Source of the DNA: Yersinia ruckeri ATCC 29473
GTDB lineage: Bacteria > Pseudomonadota > Gammaproteobacteria > Enterobacterales > Enterobacteriaceae
Length of the DNA stretch: 64,000 nt
Reading direction: 5' to 3'
NCBI RefSeq assembly: GCF_000754815.1
Contig: NZ_KN150747.1
Location: forward strand, 3,499,549-3,563,548
Shown here: one piece after another, positions 51,414-61,801 of the stretch
Numbering within the stretch: position 1 is the stretch's first letter
How the letters are laid out: each line of letters opens with the position of its first letter
The notes under the pieces: model-generated
What the model was told of the DNA's origin: nothing
The model's input: the letters and a program-made list of their open reading frames with translations, nothing else
The model's database searches: none
Position numbers and translations under genes: made by a program

Positions 51414-52583
51414 TTATTCGCCCTGGTTCTTTACCAGAAACGAGGAATCTGAGGCGGTGTGGGTCTGATTACCTTTATAGGCGGTAAACAAAGGACCGCC
51501 GCTTCGCGCATTCTTCAACACCCAAACCCGACCATAATGGTTATAAAAACCGGCCGCCTGACCAGCATCATGGCCAATGCCCTGATAAATATCAAAATGC
51601 TGCCCTTTTATTGCACCACCGACGTCCAATGCAACCATCAGACGCATTTGATATTGCCCGGTGAATTTACCCTGATTATCCAACAGTGGCACTTCGGCCA
51701 GTAAGGTCGTTCCCGCAGGGATTAACGAACGATCCGAAGCTACCGAGGCTTTAGCAATTAACGGAACTGCACTCGCGCCTTTTACTGGGGCATACATTTC
51801 CGGTTTGAAGAACACAAATGACGGATTCTGCTCTAATAATTCTCTGACTTCGGCTTCACTGTGTGTTTCCGCCCATTTACGGATGGCCTGCATCGACATA
51901 TCGGCTTTTGCTACTTCGCCACGGTCGATCAGCACTTTCCCGATACTGCGGTACGCATGACCATTCTTACCTGCATAACCGAAGAAGGTCAGCGGCCGAC
52001 CGTCACCAAAATCAACATAGCCGCTGCCCTGCACTTCCATCATAAAGTTATCCATCAACGAATTGGTGTAGGCGATAATTAAATTACGATTATCTAGCGC
52101 TCCCGCATAAATTCCGGCGCGATCTGGCAGACGGCCTTTGCCTTTTTTAGACGGCATACGATACAAAGGATGACGAAACTCCCCTTGCGGCGTATAGCGA
52201 GCTTGTAAAACGGGAGTGTAATAACCGGTAAACTGCACGTTACCGAAGTTATCCACGCCTTCCATCTGATAAGCGTTCAAACCAAATTGGCTAAGTTTGC
52301 TGGTATCCGCGCCTGCCAGCATCCAGTTCTGAACGGCCTCAAAAGTATGACTTTGGCGGTTGTAGAGATTAGGTGAAGCCTGATTAATCACTTTCACCTG
52401 ATCCGAATAATCTTTTGCGTTAACCGGCTTACCCGTGGCGCTGGGCTCATTCACCAGTTCCATAGGATGATTCAGGCGACCATCTTTATATTGTTGACCA
52501 CGATCGGTCGGCCGTGACTGACAACCAGCCAATACAGCAATCATTAATCCGCTCAGTAAGTATTTGCCCCAACGTCCTTTCAT
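51414..52583 (-). CDS. mltA: Membrane-bound lytic murein transglycosylase A
   Basis: Outer-membrane lipoprotein that cleaves the glycan backbone of peptidoglycan with formation of 1,6-anhydro-MurNAc. The 389 aa have a lipobox LAGC (Cys21), the MltA domain (GNVQFTGYYTPVLQARY, about 113-129), and a C-terminal 3D double-psi barrel with the catalytic Asp in ALDVGGAIKGQHFDIYQG. The protein is a little longer than in E. coli (365 aa). The fMet tRNA cluster starts 225 bp upstream on the opposite strand. Confidence 0.95.
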   Translation of the reverse strand: MKGRWGKYLLSGLMIAVLAGCQSRPTDRGQQYKDGRLNHPMELVNEPSATGKPVNAKDYSDQVKVINQASPNLYNRQSHTFEAVQNWMLAGADTSKLSQFGLNAYQMEGVDNFGNVQFTGYYTPVLQARYTPQGEFRHPLYRMPSKKGKGRLPDRAGIYAGALDNRNLIIAYTNSLMDNFMMEVQGSGYVDFGDGRPLTFFGYAGKNGHAYRSIGKVLIDRGEVAKADMSMQAIRKWAETHSEAEVRELLEQNPSFVFFKPEMYAPVKGASAVPLIAKASVASDRSLIPAGTTLLAEVPLLDNQGKFTGQYQMRLMVALDVGGAIKGQHFDIYQGIGHDAGQAAGFYNHYGRVWVLKNARSGGPLFTAYKGNQTHTASDSSFLVKNQGE

Positions 52584-52767
52584 TACACGCCTTCTTATAC
52601 CTATTTATCTTCTGGCAGAACGATAACAAAGGCCTATGGATAAAGGAATCAATAGCCACAAAAAATCATATTACCGAACCATATTGCCCATAACGTAGAA
52701 AAACAAACCACATAGTGCAGAAATTAGTCAGTTGGCTATCTTTATGCAGTTTAAATGCCAAAAGCAC

Positions 52768-52795
52768 TTGCAAGAAATGTGATCCAGAGTATAGT
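52768..52795 (+). promoter_or_regulatory. Promoter of the initiator tRNA operon
   Basis: A -35 TTGCAA (52768-52773) and a -10 TATAGT (52790-52795) are 16 bp apart, followed by GCGC, a discriminator typical of stable-RNA promoters. It lies 14 bp before the first tRNA. Confidence 0.75.
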
Positions 52796-52808
52796 GCGCT
52801 GAATCGGA

Positions 52809-52885
<77 letters not shown>

Positions 52886-52961
52886 ACCGATACTGATTAC
52901 CAGCAGTATCAAATAGTCGTCCGATGTTGTTGAAGTAAAAGTGAAAAAGTTGTTAGACGGA

Positions 52962-53038
<77 letters not shown>

Positions 53039-53077
53039 ACAACTTGGCACTAAGTAGAAAATAAGCATTAAGACGGA

Positions 53078-53154
<77 letters not shown>

Positions 53155-53182
53155 ATTCTTAATGATAACTTTCTTACTCAAG

Positions 53183-53205
53183 ACACCCATATGGGTGTTT
53201 TTTTG
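53183..53205 (+). terminator. Terminator of the tRNA-fMet operon
   Basis: ACACCCAT/ATGGGTGT (53183-53198) followed by TTTTTTG. It is a perfect stem 28 bp after the last tRNA. Confidence 0.85.
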
Positions 53206-53305
53206 TTTCTGGCGTCCAATCATCTCCAGTAGTATTCTTTTTGCCCTTCCTTCTCTGGCTAGCCATCCAGCTGTTTTTCACAAAAATCTAAAAGCAGCTA
53301 AAAAA

Positions 53306-54556
53306 CTATAAGCGAGCCACTACATCACTGTGGGAAAAATACGCTTTGATGCCAGCAAACACCGACTCAGCTATTTGCTGTTGAAAATGGCTGCTGCGTA
53401 ATTTCCGTTCTTCTTCAACATTACTAATAAAAGCCGTCTCAACCAGAATCGATGGAATATCTGGCGCCTTCAACACGGCAAAGCCCGCCTGATCAACCCG
53501 GTTTTTATGCAATTTATTAATCTTGCCTAAACGATGTAACACTTCTTTACCAAAGATCAGACTGTCATTTATCGTTGCCGTTTGCAGCAAATCGATCATC
53601 GTATGATCAAGATAGCGATCGCCACTCTTACTGACGCCACCAATCAAATCCGCTTCGTTCTGCGTTTGTGCCAGAAATTTCGCAGCCGTACTGGTTGCGC
53701 CTTTCGTCGATAAAGCGAATACCGAAGAACCACGAGCGGCACGATTGGTAAAAGCATCAGCATGAATGGAAATAAACAGGTCAGCTCGCTGTTTACGCGC
53801 TTTAGCCACCCTAACTTTCAGTGGAATAAAGACATCTTCATTACGCGTCATATAAACCCGCATATTAGGCTCACGTTGAATCAGCGCACGTAAACGACGA
53901 GCGATTTGTAGCACGATATCCTTTTCGCGGGTTTTATTTTTGCCAATAGCGCCAGGATCTTCACCACCATGGCCTGGGTCCAACATAATAACGATCGGAC
54001 GATCTCGCCCAGCCTTACCTGCCCGTGCGGTTTCCGCTGGCAGCGATCGCTCCACATTGCCTTTGTTGTAGTCTTCAAGTAATGCCAGTAGCGGGTCATC
54101 TTCTGCGGTGTCCCCCCCTTTTTCTGGATAGAGATCAACCACCAACCGGTTATGAAACTTGGAAACCGGCTTCAGTGTAAATAGCTGAGGGCTAATGCTT
54201 TGCTTGAGTTCCAATACCAGGCGCACGGTGTTTTTATCAAACTGTCCAACTCTAGCCTGCTTCAGATAAGGATCGCCAGACTGAATCTGGTTGCCGATAT
54301 CTTTCAGCGCACTGTTCAAATGGACGCCCTCAATATCCACCACAATCCTGTCCGGGCTGGTTAACGTAAATTGACGATATTTCAACGGCGAATTGGACTC
54401 CAGTGTCACCCGGGTATAGGTTGATGAAGGCCAGATACGTACGGCAATCACTTGAGTCGATGCGGCAAATCCAACCGGACTGACACTGAGCAGCCAGGTT
54501 GCAGCTACGCCTTGTAATAAACGACGACGCTCAGGATTATGATCTGAATTTGCCAT
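53306..54556 (-). CDS. amiC: N-acetylmuramoyl-L-alanine amidase AmiC
   Basis: Periplasmic septal amidase that splits daughter-cell peptidoglycan and is activated by NlpD. The 416 aa have a twin-arginine signal (ERRRLLQG near residue 9-16, hydrophobic stretch to VGFAAS), an N-terminal AMIN domain (about 35-150) for septal targeting, and an Amidase_3 domain (about 190-405). Zn ligands are in [14 protein letters not shown] (His), the following Glu, and SIHADAF (His), and the catalytic Glu is in LVETAFISN. Tat export agrees with E. coli AmiC. Confidence 0.96.
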   Translation of the reverse strand: MANSDHNPERRRLLQGVAATWLLSVSPVGFAASTQVIAVRIWPSSTYTRVTLESNSPLKYRQFTLTSPDRIVVDIEGVHLNSALKDIGNQIQSGDPYLKQARVGQFDKNTVRLVLELKQSISPQLFTLKPVSKFHNRLVVDLYPEKGGDTAEDDPLLALLEDYNKGNVERSLPAETARAGKAGRDRPIVIMLDPGHGGEDPGAIGKNKTREKDIVLQIARRLRALIQREPNMRVYMTRNEDVFIPLKVRVAKARKQRADLFISIHADAFTNRAARGSSVFALSTKGATSTAAKFLAQTQNEADLIGGVSKSGDRYLDHTMIDLLQTATINDSLIFGKEVLHRLGKINKLHKNRVDQAGFAVLKAPDIPSILVETAFISNVEEERKLRSSHFQQQIAESVFAGIKAYFSHSDVVARL

Positions 54557-54740
54557 GGAACTCCAAAGTAACCACCAATAAACGATGAAAAAACAAACAA
54601 AAAAGATAACAGTGGCAAAACTTTAGCGAATCACTCCGCCTCTGTCATCAGAAAACATTTTTATGTTATTCAATTTATTACTCTCACCAAGCCATATACA
54701 TGCATTTAATAGCAATTTCTTACTTGCTATCACGGCAATA

Positions 54741-54779
54741 AAAGAATAAAAATACAAAAATAGCGAATAAAAATTCAAT
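54741..54779. promoter_or_regulatory. Tandem ARG boxes (ArgR operator) upstream of argA
   Basis: Two 18-bp ARG boxes are separated by 3 bp, the spacing used by hexameric ArgR. The downstream box (54762-54779) has the core CGAAT-AAAA-ATTCA, one mismatch from TGAAT-n4-ATTCA. The upstream box (54741-54758) has AGAAT-AAAA-ATACA, two mismatches. The downstream box ends 11 bp before the GTG start, so ArgR-arginine should repress argA. Confidence 0.8.
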
Positions 54780-54790
54780 GAGGGTCTGCC

Positions 54791-56116
54791 GTGAAGGAAC
54801 GTAGTACTGAACTGGTCCAAGGGTTTCGCCACTCGGTTCCCTATATTAATGCACATCGTGGCAAGACATTTGCCATCATGCTTGGTGGAGAAGCGATTGA
54901 GCACGAAAACTTCTCTAACATCGTCAATGATATCGGGTTATTACATAGTCTCGGAATTCGTCTGGTGGTGGTTTACGGTGCTCGTCCGCAAATCGACAAT
55001 AACCTCGCTCAGCATAACTATGAACCTATTTATCATAAGCATACCCGCGTAACAGATTCCCGAACCTTGGAATTGGTTAAGCAAGCTGCCGGTTTATTAC
55101 AGCTAGATATCACCGCTCGATTATCTATGAGCTTGAATAATACTCCGCTGCAAGGCGCACATATCAACGTCGTCAGCGGCAACTTCATTATTGCTCAGCC
55201 GCTGGGCGTGGATGACGGTGTCGATTATTGCCATAGTGGACGAATTCGTCGTATTGATGAGGAAGCGATTCATCGTCAGTTGGACAATGGTGCGATTGTT
55301 TTAATGGGACCGGTCGCCGTTTCTGTCACTGGTGAAAGCTTTAATCTGACCTCTGAGGAAGTTGCGACACAACTGGCAATCAAGCTAAAAGCAGAAAAAA
55401 TGATTGGTTTTTGTTCATCTCAAGGGGTAACCGACCAGGAAGGGAATATTATTTCCGAGCTATTCCCGAGTGATGCCCAAAAACGCATCGAGGAACTCGA
55501 GCAGGAAGGTGACTACCATTCCGGTACCGTACGTTTCCTCCGTGGAGCCTTGAAAGCCTGCCGTAGCGGCGTTCGCCGTAGCCATTTATTGAGCTACCAG
55601 GAAGACGGCACATTAGTACAAGAGCTATTTTCACGCGATGGGATCGGTACCCAAATCGTGATGGAAAGTGCCGAGCAGGTAAGGCGTGCCACCATCAACG
55701 ATATTGGCGGTATTTTGGAACTGATTCGTCCATTAGAACAGCAAGGCATACTAGTACGCCGCTCCCGTGAGCAGCTAGAAATGGAGATCGATAAATTTAC
55801 GATTATTGAGCGCGATAATTTAACCATTGCCTGTGCAGCACTCTACCCGTTCCCAGAGGAACAGATAGGAGAAATGGCCTGCGTAGCCGTTCATCCTGAC
55901 TATCGCAGTTCATCCCGTGGTGAGATGTTGTTGAAACGGGTGGCTAATCAGGCTCGTCAAATGGGATTAAAGAAACTGTTTGTATTAACGACGCGCAGTA
56001 TTCACTGGTTCCAAGAACGTGGTTTTACACCGGCTGAAGTTGAAGTTTTACCGATTCAAAAGCAGGAGCTTTATAACTATCAGCGACGTTCAAAAATATT
56101 GCTGGCAGACCTTTAA
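54791..56116 (+). CDS. argA: N-acetylglutamate synthase ArgA
   Basis: First and feedback-inhibited enzyme of arginine synthesis. The 441 aa consist of an amino-acid-kinase-like domain that binds arginine (about 1-285; [25 protein letters not shown]) and a C-terminal GNAT acetyltransferase domain (about 295-441; [17 protein letters not shown] is the acetyl-CoA loop). The start is GTG with AGGG 8 bp upstream. It is divergent from amiC. Repression through the ARG boxes is expected. Confidence 0.97.
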   Translation: MKERSTELVQGFRHSVPYINAHRGKTFAIMLGGEAIEHENFSNIVNDIGLLHSLGIRLVVVYGARPQIDNNLAQHNYEPIYHKHTRVTDSRTLELVKQAAGLLQLDITARLSMSLNNTPLQGAHINVVSGNFIIAQPLGVDDGVDYCHSGRIRRIDEEAIHRQLDNGAIVLMGPVAVSVTGESFNLTSEEVATQLAIKLKAEKMIGFCSSQGVTDQEGNIISELFPSDAQKRIEELEQEGDYHSGTVRFLRGALKACRSGVRRSHLLSYQEDGTLVQELFSRDGIGTQIVMESAEQVRRATINDIGGILELIRPLEQQGILVRRSREQLEMEIDKFTIIERDNLTIACAALYPFPEEQIGEMACVAVHPDYRSSSRGEMLLKRVANQARQMGLKKLFVLTTRSIHWFQERGFTPAEVEVLPIQKQELYNYQRRSKILLADL

Positions 56117-56321
56117 TTGCACCACAAACTGATTTAAACATGAAGGACGTCAAGCTCCGGAGGTAATTGACAAAGTGCCGTAGCGGAGGTAACAGGCTGT
56201 TTGTAAAAATACCGTAAATCCGTCCATATAGGCTCGAGCGAGCCGTCCGTGGCACCGATGCTTGACTCTTTTGCCCGCTATCACTACCAGAGATCGAGCC
56301 ATTGGGTGGGTCAGTGACCTG
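56117..56321. other. argA-recD gap with short repeats
   Basis: About 200 bp with no gene. It contains a direct repeat, CGGAGGTAA (56158-56166 and 56184-56192), and a palindrome, GGCTCGAGCGAGCC, at about 56234-56247. It may be a small palindromic repeat element. No coding frame or RNA family was recognised. Confidence 0.35.
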
Positions 56322-56345
56322 AAGGAGCCTCTGCTCCTTTTTCTG
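56322..56345 (+). terminator. Rho-independent terminator for argA
   Basis: AAGGAGC-CTCT-GCTCCTT followed by TTTC lies 30 bp before the recD stop. It ends argA transcription against the converging rec operon. Confidence 0.75.
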
Positions 56346-56375
56346 ATTAGCAGGCAACAAACGGATCGCAGCCCA

Positions 56376-58220
56376 TTACTGCATTAAACGCTCAACCAAA
56401 CCGCTTCGTCTCTGAGTCGGCGTCCGTATTGCACTGGTCAATACCGAGTCGGAGCAATAGAGCGTCAACCGCTTACGTGCACGGGTTATCGCGGTATAGA
56501 CCAGTTCCCGGGTCACTACAGGTAAGAAATAGTTTGGCAATATCAGTGCGGTATGTTCAAACTCAGATCCTTGAGACTTATGTACCGTCATTACATACGC
56601 AGTTTCATGGCTTGGCAAACGGCTCGGTTGAACTGATTTTATACTGCCGTCAGGCAGGTGGAAGTGGACTCGAAGCTCACCGTCTGCGTCATACAATGCA
56701 ATACCGATATCACCGTTAAATAACCCCAGTGCACTATCATTTCGGTCAATCATAATCGGCCTACCGGGATACCATCGACCCGATGGACCTGGTATCCGGC
56801 GTATCAAACCTTTCTTATTCAGCATCTGTTCAATACGTTCATTAAGACCACCCACACCAAATGGCCCAGTTCGTAGCGCACAAAGTAGTTGATAGCGACT
56901 AAACTCCGTCAATATGGCAACAGGATTCGCCTCTTCGGCAACCCGTTGCAGATAGTGTTGATAACCAGCGACGCTGTCCTGTAACAATCTCTGATAATCT
57001 TCGGTATCTGATAAAGGGAAACGTTCGATATCAGCATAATTCCCCTGAAACACAGACAATGCTTGTTTCGGGTTCCCTGCGTTAACTGCCAGAGCCAACT
57101 GACCAATACCAGATTGCTCATCAAAGCGGTAACTTTTACGCAGTAGACATAAGCTATCGCGAATTGTGGCTGTTTTCTCCGCCACCTTTCCTTGAAGCGA
57201 GCAGCCGGTTAGCTCGCTTAATTCTTCAGCTCGAGTGGGGCTGTAACCCGACTCAACCAACCGGCAGATATCACCCAATACTGCGCCAGCTTCAACTGAT
57301 GCTAATTGATCCCGATCACCGAGAAAAATCACTTGAGCCTTCGCTGGCAATGCCGCAATGAGTTTCGCCATCATTGGTAAATCAACCATTGAGGCTTCAT
57401 CAACTACCAGTACATCCAGATTTAACGGATTTCCCTGATGATAACGTAAACGCTGGCTATTTGGCTGAGCACCGAGTAGACGATGTAACGTAGAGGCCTG
57501 ATCTGGAAAAAGTTTCCGCTCGCTCTCACTCAACGGTAATTGACGACTGGCTTTGCCTAATGATTCAGTTAATCGCGCAGCCGCTTTACCCGTCGGAGCA
57601 GCAAGTTGAATTCGCAGTCGTCGACCTTCATTTAATTGAACCAAAGCCGTGAGCAATTTGGCTACCGTCGTCGTTTTACCGGTTCCCGGCCCACCAGAAA
57701 TAACTGAAATGCGCCGAGTAACCGCAACGGCTGCCGCGACTTTTTGCCAGTCAATTTCAGTGGATGATGCGCCAAAAAGGTTATTCAAAATATCTTTTAA
57801 CTTTTCTTTATCAATAACTTCATTGGCTTCAGCGTGAGAAATAAACTCGGCAACCTCACCCTCGCACTGCCACATTCGCTGTAAATACAGGCGATCCTGC
57901 TGCAACACAAGTGGAGTCGGCAAGGAACCGTCGCTGACTGCATCCGATGCCCTTAGACCTGCCTGCCACTGGACTAATTCTGGTTTTCCTGCTGCTTGCC
58001 ATAAAGATTGTGCCAATAGAGGCTGGCGGCCACCAAAGAGCCGATCCGGATGTAACCGGTCTAAAGATAGACAAACATGCCCTGCCCCAGTCTCCGCACT
58101 TAAATATGCCGCTGCCAGTTGCATTAACGGTTCGTCATCTCTGGCTATCATGCGGGCAAACTGAACATCTAAAGGTCGCAGCAGTTTGTCACTAACCGCT
58201 TGTTCCAAAAGTCTTATCAT
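56376..58220 (-). CDS. recD: Exodeoxyribonuclease V alpha subunit RecD
   Basis: 5'-3' SF1B helicase subunit of RecBCD, which processes double-strand breaks and is controlled at Chi. The 614 aa have Walker [16 protein letters not shown] (about 175-189), [15 protein letters not shown] (Walker B), and C-terminal VHKSQGSEF and [19 protein letters not shown] helicase motifs. The start overlaps the recB stop by 4 bp. It lies last in ptrA-recB-recD as in E. coli. Confidence 0.97.
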   Translation of the reverse strand: MIRLLEQAVSDKLLRPLDVQFARMIARDDEPLMQLAAAYLSAETGAGHVCLSLDRLHPDRLFGGRQPLLAQSLWQAAGKPELVQWQAGLRASDAVSDGSLPTPLVLQQDRLYLQRMWQCEGEVAEFISHAEANEVIDKEKLKDILNNLFGASSTEIDWQKVAAAVAVTRRISVISGGPGTGKTTTVAKLLTALVQLNEGRRLRIQLAAPTGKAAARLTESLGKASRQLPLSESERKLFPDQASTLHRLLGAQPNSQRLRYHQGNPLNLDVLVVDEASMVDLPMMAKLIAALPAKAQVIFLGDRDQLASVEAGAVLGDICRLVESGYSPTRAEELSELTGCSLQGKVAEKTATIRDSLCLLRKSYRFDEQSGIGQLALAVNAGNPKQALSVFQGNYADIERFPLSDTEDYQRLLQDSVAGYQHYLQRVAEEANPVAILTEFSRYQLLCALRTGPFGVGGLNERIEQMLNKKGLIRRIPGPSGRWYPGRPIMIDRNDSALGLFNGDIGIALYDADGELRVHFHLPDGSIKSVQPSRLPSHETAYVMTVHKSQGSEFEHTALILPNYFLPVVTRELVYTAITRARKRLTLYCSDSVLTSAIRTPTQRRSGLVERLMQ

Positions 58221-61200
58221 ACAGCCACCTCTTCTGCGGCCAGCGGTTTCCCACTAAATAACCGATCCAACCCTTCAACAAGTGCAAACTCAGGCTGGCA
58301 GTCAAAAAGACCATTCCCTGGGTTATCTCCATCCACCCCCCGTAAAAAGAGATAGATAACGCCGCCAAAGTGTTGGTGATAATCGTAATCCGTCAGGCGG
58401 TGGCGGAGATATCGGTGTAAGGCCAGAGTATAGAGCTGGTACTGTAGATCATAACGATGTTCAGCCATCGCTTGCGCCATCGCCTCTCGGGTATAGGCGT
58501 GACTATCCTCACCCAGCCAGTTGGATTTGTAGTCCAGCAGGTAATATTTGCCCTGCCAGCAGAATACTAGGTCGATAAATCCTTTCAGCATCCCTCTAAC
58601 CTGTTTGAAATCCAATTTTGGACAGCGTGTGGATAGGGGATCATATTTTTTAACCAAAAGATCCAGTTCTTCCGCCTGCAATAAACCATCAATTGGCAGG
58701 TAAAACTGAAGCTCGGCCTGTTTGTCTTTTGGAGGCAAGCTCCCTAATGTGACGCCACTCTGATTAAGCGGTACAGAAGCAATATCGGTTAACCACTGCC
58801 GTAAAACCGGGCACCATTCTTCATCCAGTCCATACTGAAGTAATTGCTCAGCCAGCCAAAGTTCATCAAGAGGCTGGCTGAAATCAATCTGTTCCAAGAG
58901 ATCGTGTAGAAACGTACCGGGCGCAGCACCACGAGGGAAAGTATGTGGTGTCAATATCCGCTCATCAGAAAGCCCCTGTTCACCCGCAGCATCGGTATCT
59001 AATCTCGGTAATAGTTCCAGAGGTAATAGCTCGTCTCCCGGTATATTGATCGATCTCGATGAGCCATGCTGTTGCAAACCCGAATAGCTGGTAACCCGCC
59101 AGTAATCAAAGATCTGCCGGGTAAACTGGCGGGCTGATAATTCGGGAATCAGCTCATTATGAGGTTGCCAGACCTTATCATCCAGTCTGTCCACCAGCGA
59201 AACCGCAATATCTTTATCTGATAATTCAGCCAACTTTTCGGCCAAATATGCTGCATCACCAGCTTGTGAACACTGCACCAGATAACCTAAGGCACTGAGA
59301 TGCATATCGCTATCTCCCTGCTTTTTGCGCCCGCCTTTGATTAACGGAGCAATACCCAGGCTACAGTGATATATCGATCGCGTCAGTGCTACATACAGCA
59401 AACGAAGATCCTCAGCTAGCCGTTCTTCCTCAGCTAACTGTTTACTTTCATCGCTGGCATTCAAGTCCAGTAAAGCCTCAAAACTCTGCCGGTCGTGGTA
59501 AATCACATCCTGCTGTTGCCTGAAGTTACCCACAAACGGTAACCAAACCAGCGGATATTCCAACCCTTTGGATTTATGAATAGTAATGACCTGAACCAGA
59601 TGACGGTCACTTTCAAGCCTGAGCCGCTGATTTTCTGATTGATGATTCGGTTGAGCAATCTGCTGAGCTAACCAGCGAACCAAGCCGTGCTCACTTTCCA
59701 ACTGAGACTCTTCTTCTTGCAAGAGTTCTCCCAAGTGAAGCACATCGGTCAGACGCCGTTCACCCCCCTCGCTGGCCAATAAATTTTCGGCCAAACCTCG
59801 ACAAGCAAGCAGTTCACGTAACATTGGCAGGACACCACGTTTCTGCCAATGTTGTCGATAGCGGTCAAACTCATTCACCAATGCATCCCAAGCTTTTTCA
59901 TCATGGTTTAAAGCATCCAGCATTTGTGCGTCCAAGCCAAGCAAGCTGGTAGCCATCGCGCTACGCAGCGCTCTTTCTTGTTCTGGTGCCAGTACCGCTT
60001 GCAACAGCCACAATAAATCTTTCGCTTCCGGCGTATCAAAAACACTGTCGCGGTTAGACAGATATACCGAAGGGATAGACAATGAGCTTAATGCCTCCCT
60101 GATCAAGGCAGCTTCGGCTCGGCTACGAACCAAAATGGTGATATCCGATGCCTGCACCGAACTTGGGCCTTTAGCAGTATGCAGTATGGCCTTTCCCTGC
60201 TGCCCCGCCGTTAGCCAATCACGGATTTGCATCGCACATTGCCGGGACATTAGCTGCTGATACTCGGTGACACCAACGCCTTCTCCCTGCTGTAGCCAAA
60301 AGTGCAGTGCAGGCTGAGTTTCCCCGTCGATTTGAAAGTCCAGAACCCGGTTTTTTTCCGCAGCATTCACTTCGATAAAAGGAATTTGCTCAAACAAGAA
60401 CGGTACTTTTACTCGGCTAAATAATCGGTTTACTGAGCGAACCATCGGTAAAGAAGAACGCCAGTTGGTCTCTAGTGTGTAGTGAGCACTGACTTCAGAA
60501 CGAGCCTTGATATAGGTGAAGATATCCGCGCCGCGAAAGGCGTAGATAGCCTGTTTAGGATCGCCAATAAGTAATAGACCGCAATCTTTTTGACCACCAT
60601 ATACTGCATTAAAAATACGATATTGCTGCGGATCGGTATCCTGAAATTCATCGATCATCGCTACCGGGTAGCGGTGGCGAATAGCTTCGGACAAGGCATC
60701 CCCCTCCGGCGGCTGCAAGGCTATATCCAAACGACTCAGTAAATCATCAAAGCCTAACTCGGCACGATGTTGTTTTTCCTGTTGAACAGAAGCCCTGATT
60801 TCACGAATAGCACGAGCTAATAGCAAATCCCGCAAGGTCAATGACTGTTCAAACAGAACATCAACTGCCATAAATACAGGATGTTCCGGAGCTACACCTT
60901 TCTTGGTTTTTTCAAACAGTACCGATTGGCGGAATTTTTCCAATTCTTTGGGCAAGGTGTAATCAACGGTTTCCTGCCCTGCCCATTCCCCAACTTTTGC
61001 CAACCAATTAGGTAAGTGCTTACTACTATAACTACGTTTATCCACGCCAGAGTTGCTAATAAGCGCAGCAAAGTTTGGAGCGTTCTCACACCAAAAATCT
61101 TTCAGGGCATCAATCTTGGCAATAATCTGCTGATGTCGTTCAAGGATAGTCTCATCTTCTTCTGGAGCCTGGCGGAGTTTGGGAGCCTCGCCTTGCAGGT

Positions 61201-61801
61201 ATGCGGATATCTCTTTTAATAATGCCTCCGGGCCACTCCACTCCTGACTGATCACCCTCGCTATAGTCAATGGTAAAGGGTAACAATGCCGACGCCAGAA
61301 GTCGGCACAAGCCTGGCGGCGTAACGGTAATTCATCCAGTATCAGTTTCTGTTCAAACAAGATGCCTGACTCAAATGCATTATTCGCTAGCATTCTTTGG
61401 CAGAAACCGTGAATGGTATAAATTGCCGCCTCGTCCATCTGCCGCTCCGCGGCAAGCAATGTTGCTGCCGCAGAAGACAGGTCAGGAATCTCCTTTAACA
61501 AAATTGCATACATCGGATCAGCACTTTCTCCCCGAACACATGCGATGCGTAACCCATGAATATTGTTGCGAATCCTCCCCCTCAACTCTTCTGTCGCCGC
61601 CTCGGTAAAGGTAACAACCAGAATCTCTTCCACCGTCAATGGTCGTAGATAAGCAGCGTTCCCACCAAGCCCGAGCAATAAGCGTAAATAAAGCACGCCG
61701 ATAGTAAAGGTTTTACCAGTACCAGCAGATGCCTCAATCAAACGCTCGCCAAACAGTGGTAACGTTAATGGATCCAGACGTTGAGGAGAGTTTTTCATCA
61801 T
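58217..61801 (-). CDS. recB: Exodeoxyribonuclease V beta subunit RecB
   Basis: 3'-5' SF1A helicase and nuclease subunit of RecBCD. The 1194 aa have Walker [10 protein letters not shown] (about 23-31), [13 protein letters not shown] (motif Ia), and [16 protein letters not shown] (motif II). The PD-(D/E)xK nuclease domain at the C-terminus has [10 protein letters not shown], with the catalytic Asp and Lys near 1090-1095. RecB also loads RecA. The start overlaps the ptrA stop by 4 bp, so the three genes are translationally coupled. Confidence 0.97.
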   Translation of the reverse strand: MMKNSPQRLDPLTLPLFGERLIEASAGTGKTFTIGVLYLRLLLGLGGNAAYLRPLTVEEILVVTFTEAATEELRGRIRNNIHGLRIACVRGESADPMYAILLKEIPDLSSAAATLLAAERQMDEAAIYTIHGFCQRMLANNAFESGILFEQKLILDELPLRRQACADFWRRHCYPLPLTIARVISQEWSGPEALLKEISAYLQGEAPKLRQAPEEDETILERHQQIIAKIDALKDFWCENAPNFAALISNSGVDKRSYSSKHLPNWLAKVGEWAGQETVDYTLPKELEKFRQSVLFEKTKKGVAPEHPVFMAVDVLFEQSLTLRDLLLARAIREIRASVQQEKQHRAELGFDDLLSRLDIALQPPEGDALSEAIRHRYPVAMIDEFQDTDPQQYRIFNAVYGGQKDCGLLLIGDPKQAIYAFRGADIFTYIKARSEVSAHYTLETNWRSSLPMVRSVNRLFSRVKVPFLFEQIPFIEVNAAEKNRVLDFQIDGETQPALHFWLQQGEGVGVTEYQQLMSRQCAMQIRDWLTAGQQGKAILHTAKGPSSVQASDITILVRSRAEAALIREALSSLSIPSVYLSNRDSVFDTPEAKDLLWLLQAVLAPEQERALRSAMATSLLGLDAQMLDALNHDEKAWDALVNEFDRYRQHWQKRGVLPMLRELLACRGLAENLLASEGGERRLTDVLHLGELLQEEESQLESEHGLVRWLAQQIAQPNHQSENQRLRLESDRHLVQVITIHKSKGLEYPLVWLPFVGNFRQQQDVIYHDRQSFEALLDLNASDESKQLAEEERLAEDLRLLYVALTRSIYHCSLGIAPLIKGGRKKQGDSDMHLSALGYLVQCSQAGDAAYLAEKLAELSDKDIAVSLVDRLDDKVWQPHNELIPELSARQFTRQIFDYWRVTSYSGLQQHGSSRSINIPGDELLPLELLPRLDTDAAGEQGLSDERILTPHTFPRGAAPGTFLHDLLEQIDFSQPLDELWLAEQLLQYGLDEEWCPVLRQWLTDIASVPLNQSGVTLGSLPPKDKQAELQFYLPIDGLLQAEELDLLVKKYDPLSTRCPKLDFKQVRGMLKGFIDLVFCWQGKYYLLDYKSNWLGEDSHAYTREAMAQAMAEHRYDLQYQLYTLALHRYLRHRLTDYDYHQHFGGVIYLFLRGVDGDNPGNGLFDCQPEFALVEGLDRLFSGKPLAAEEVAV

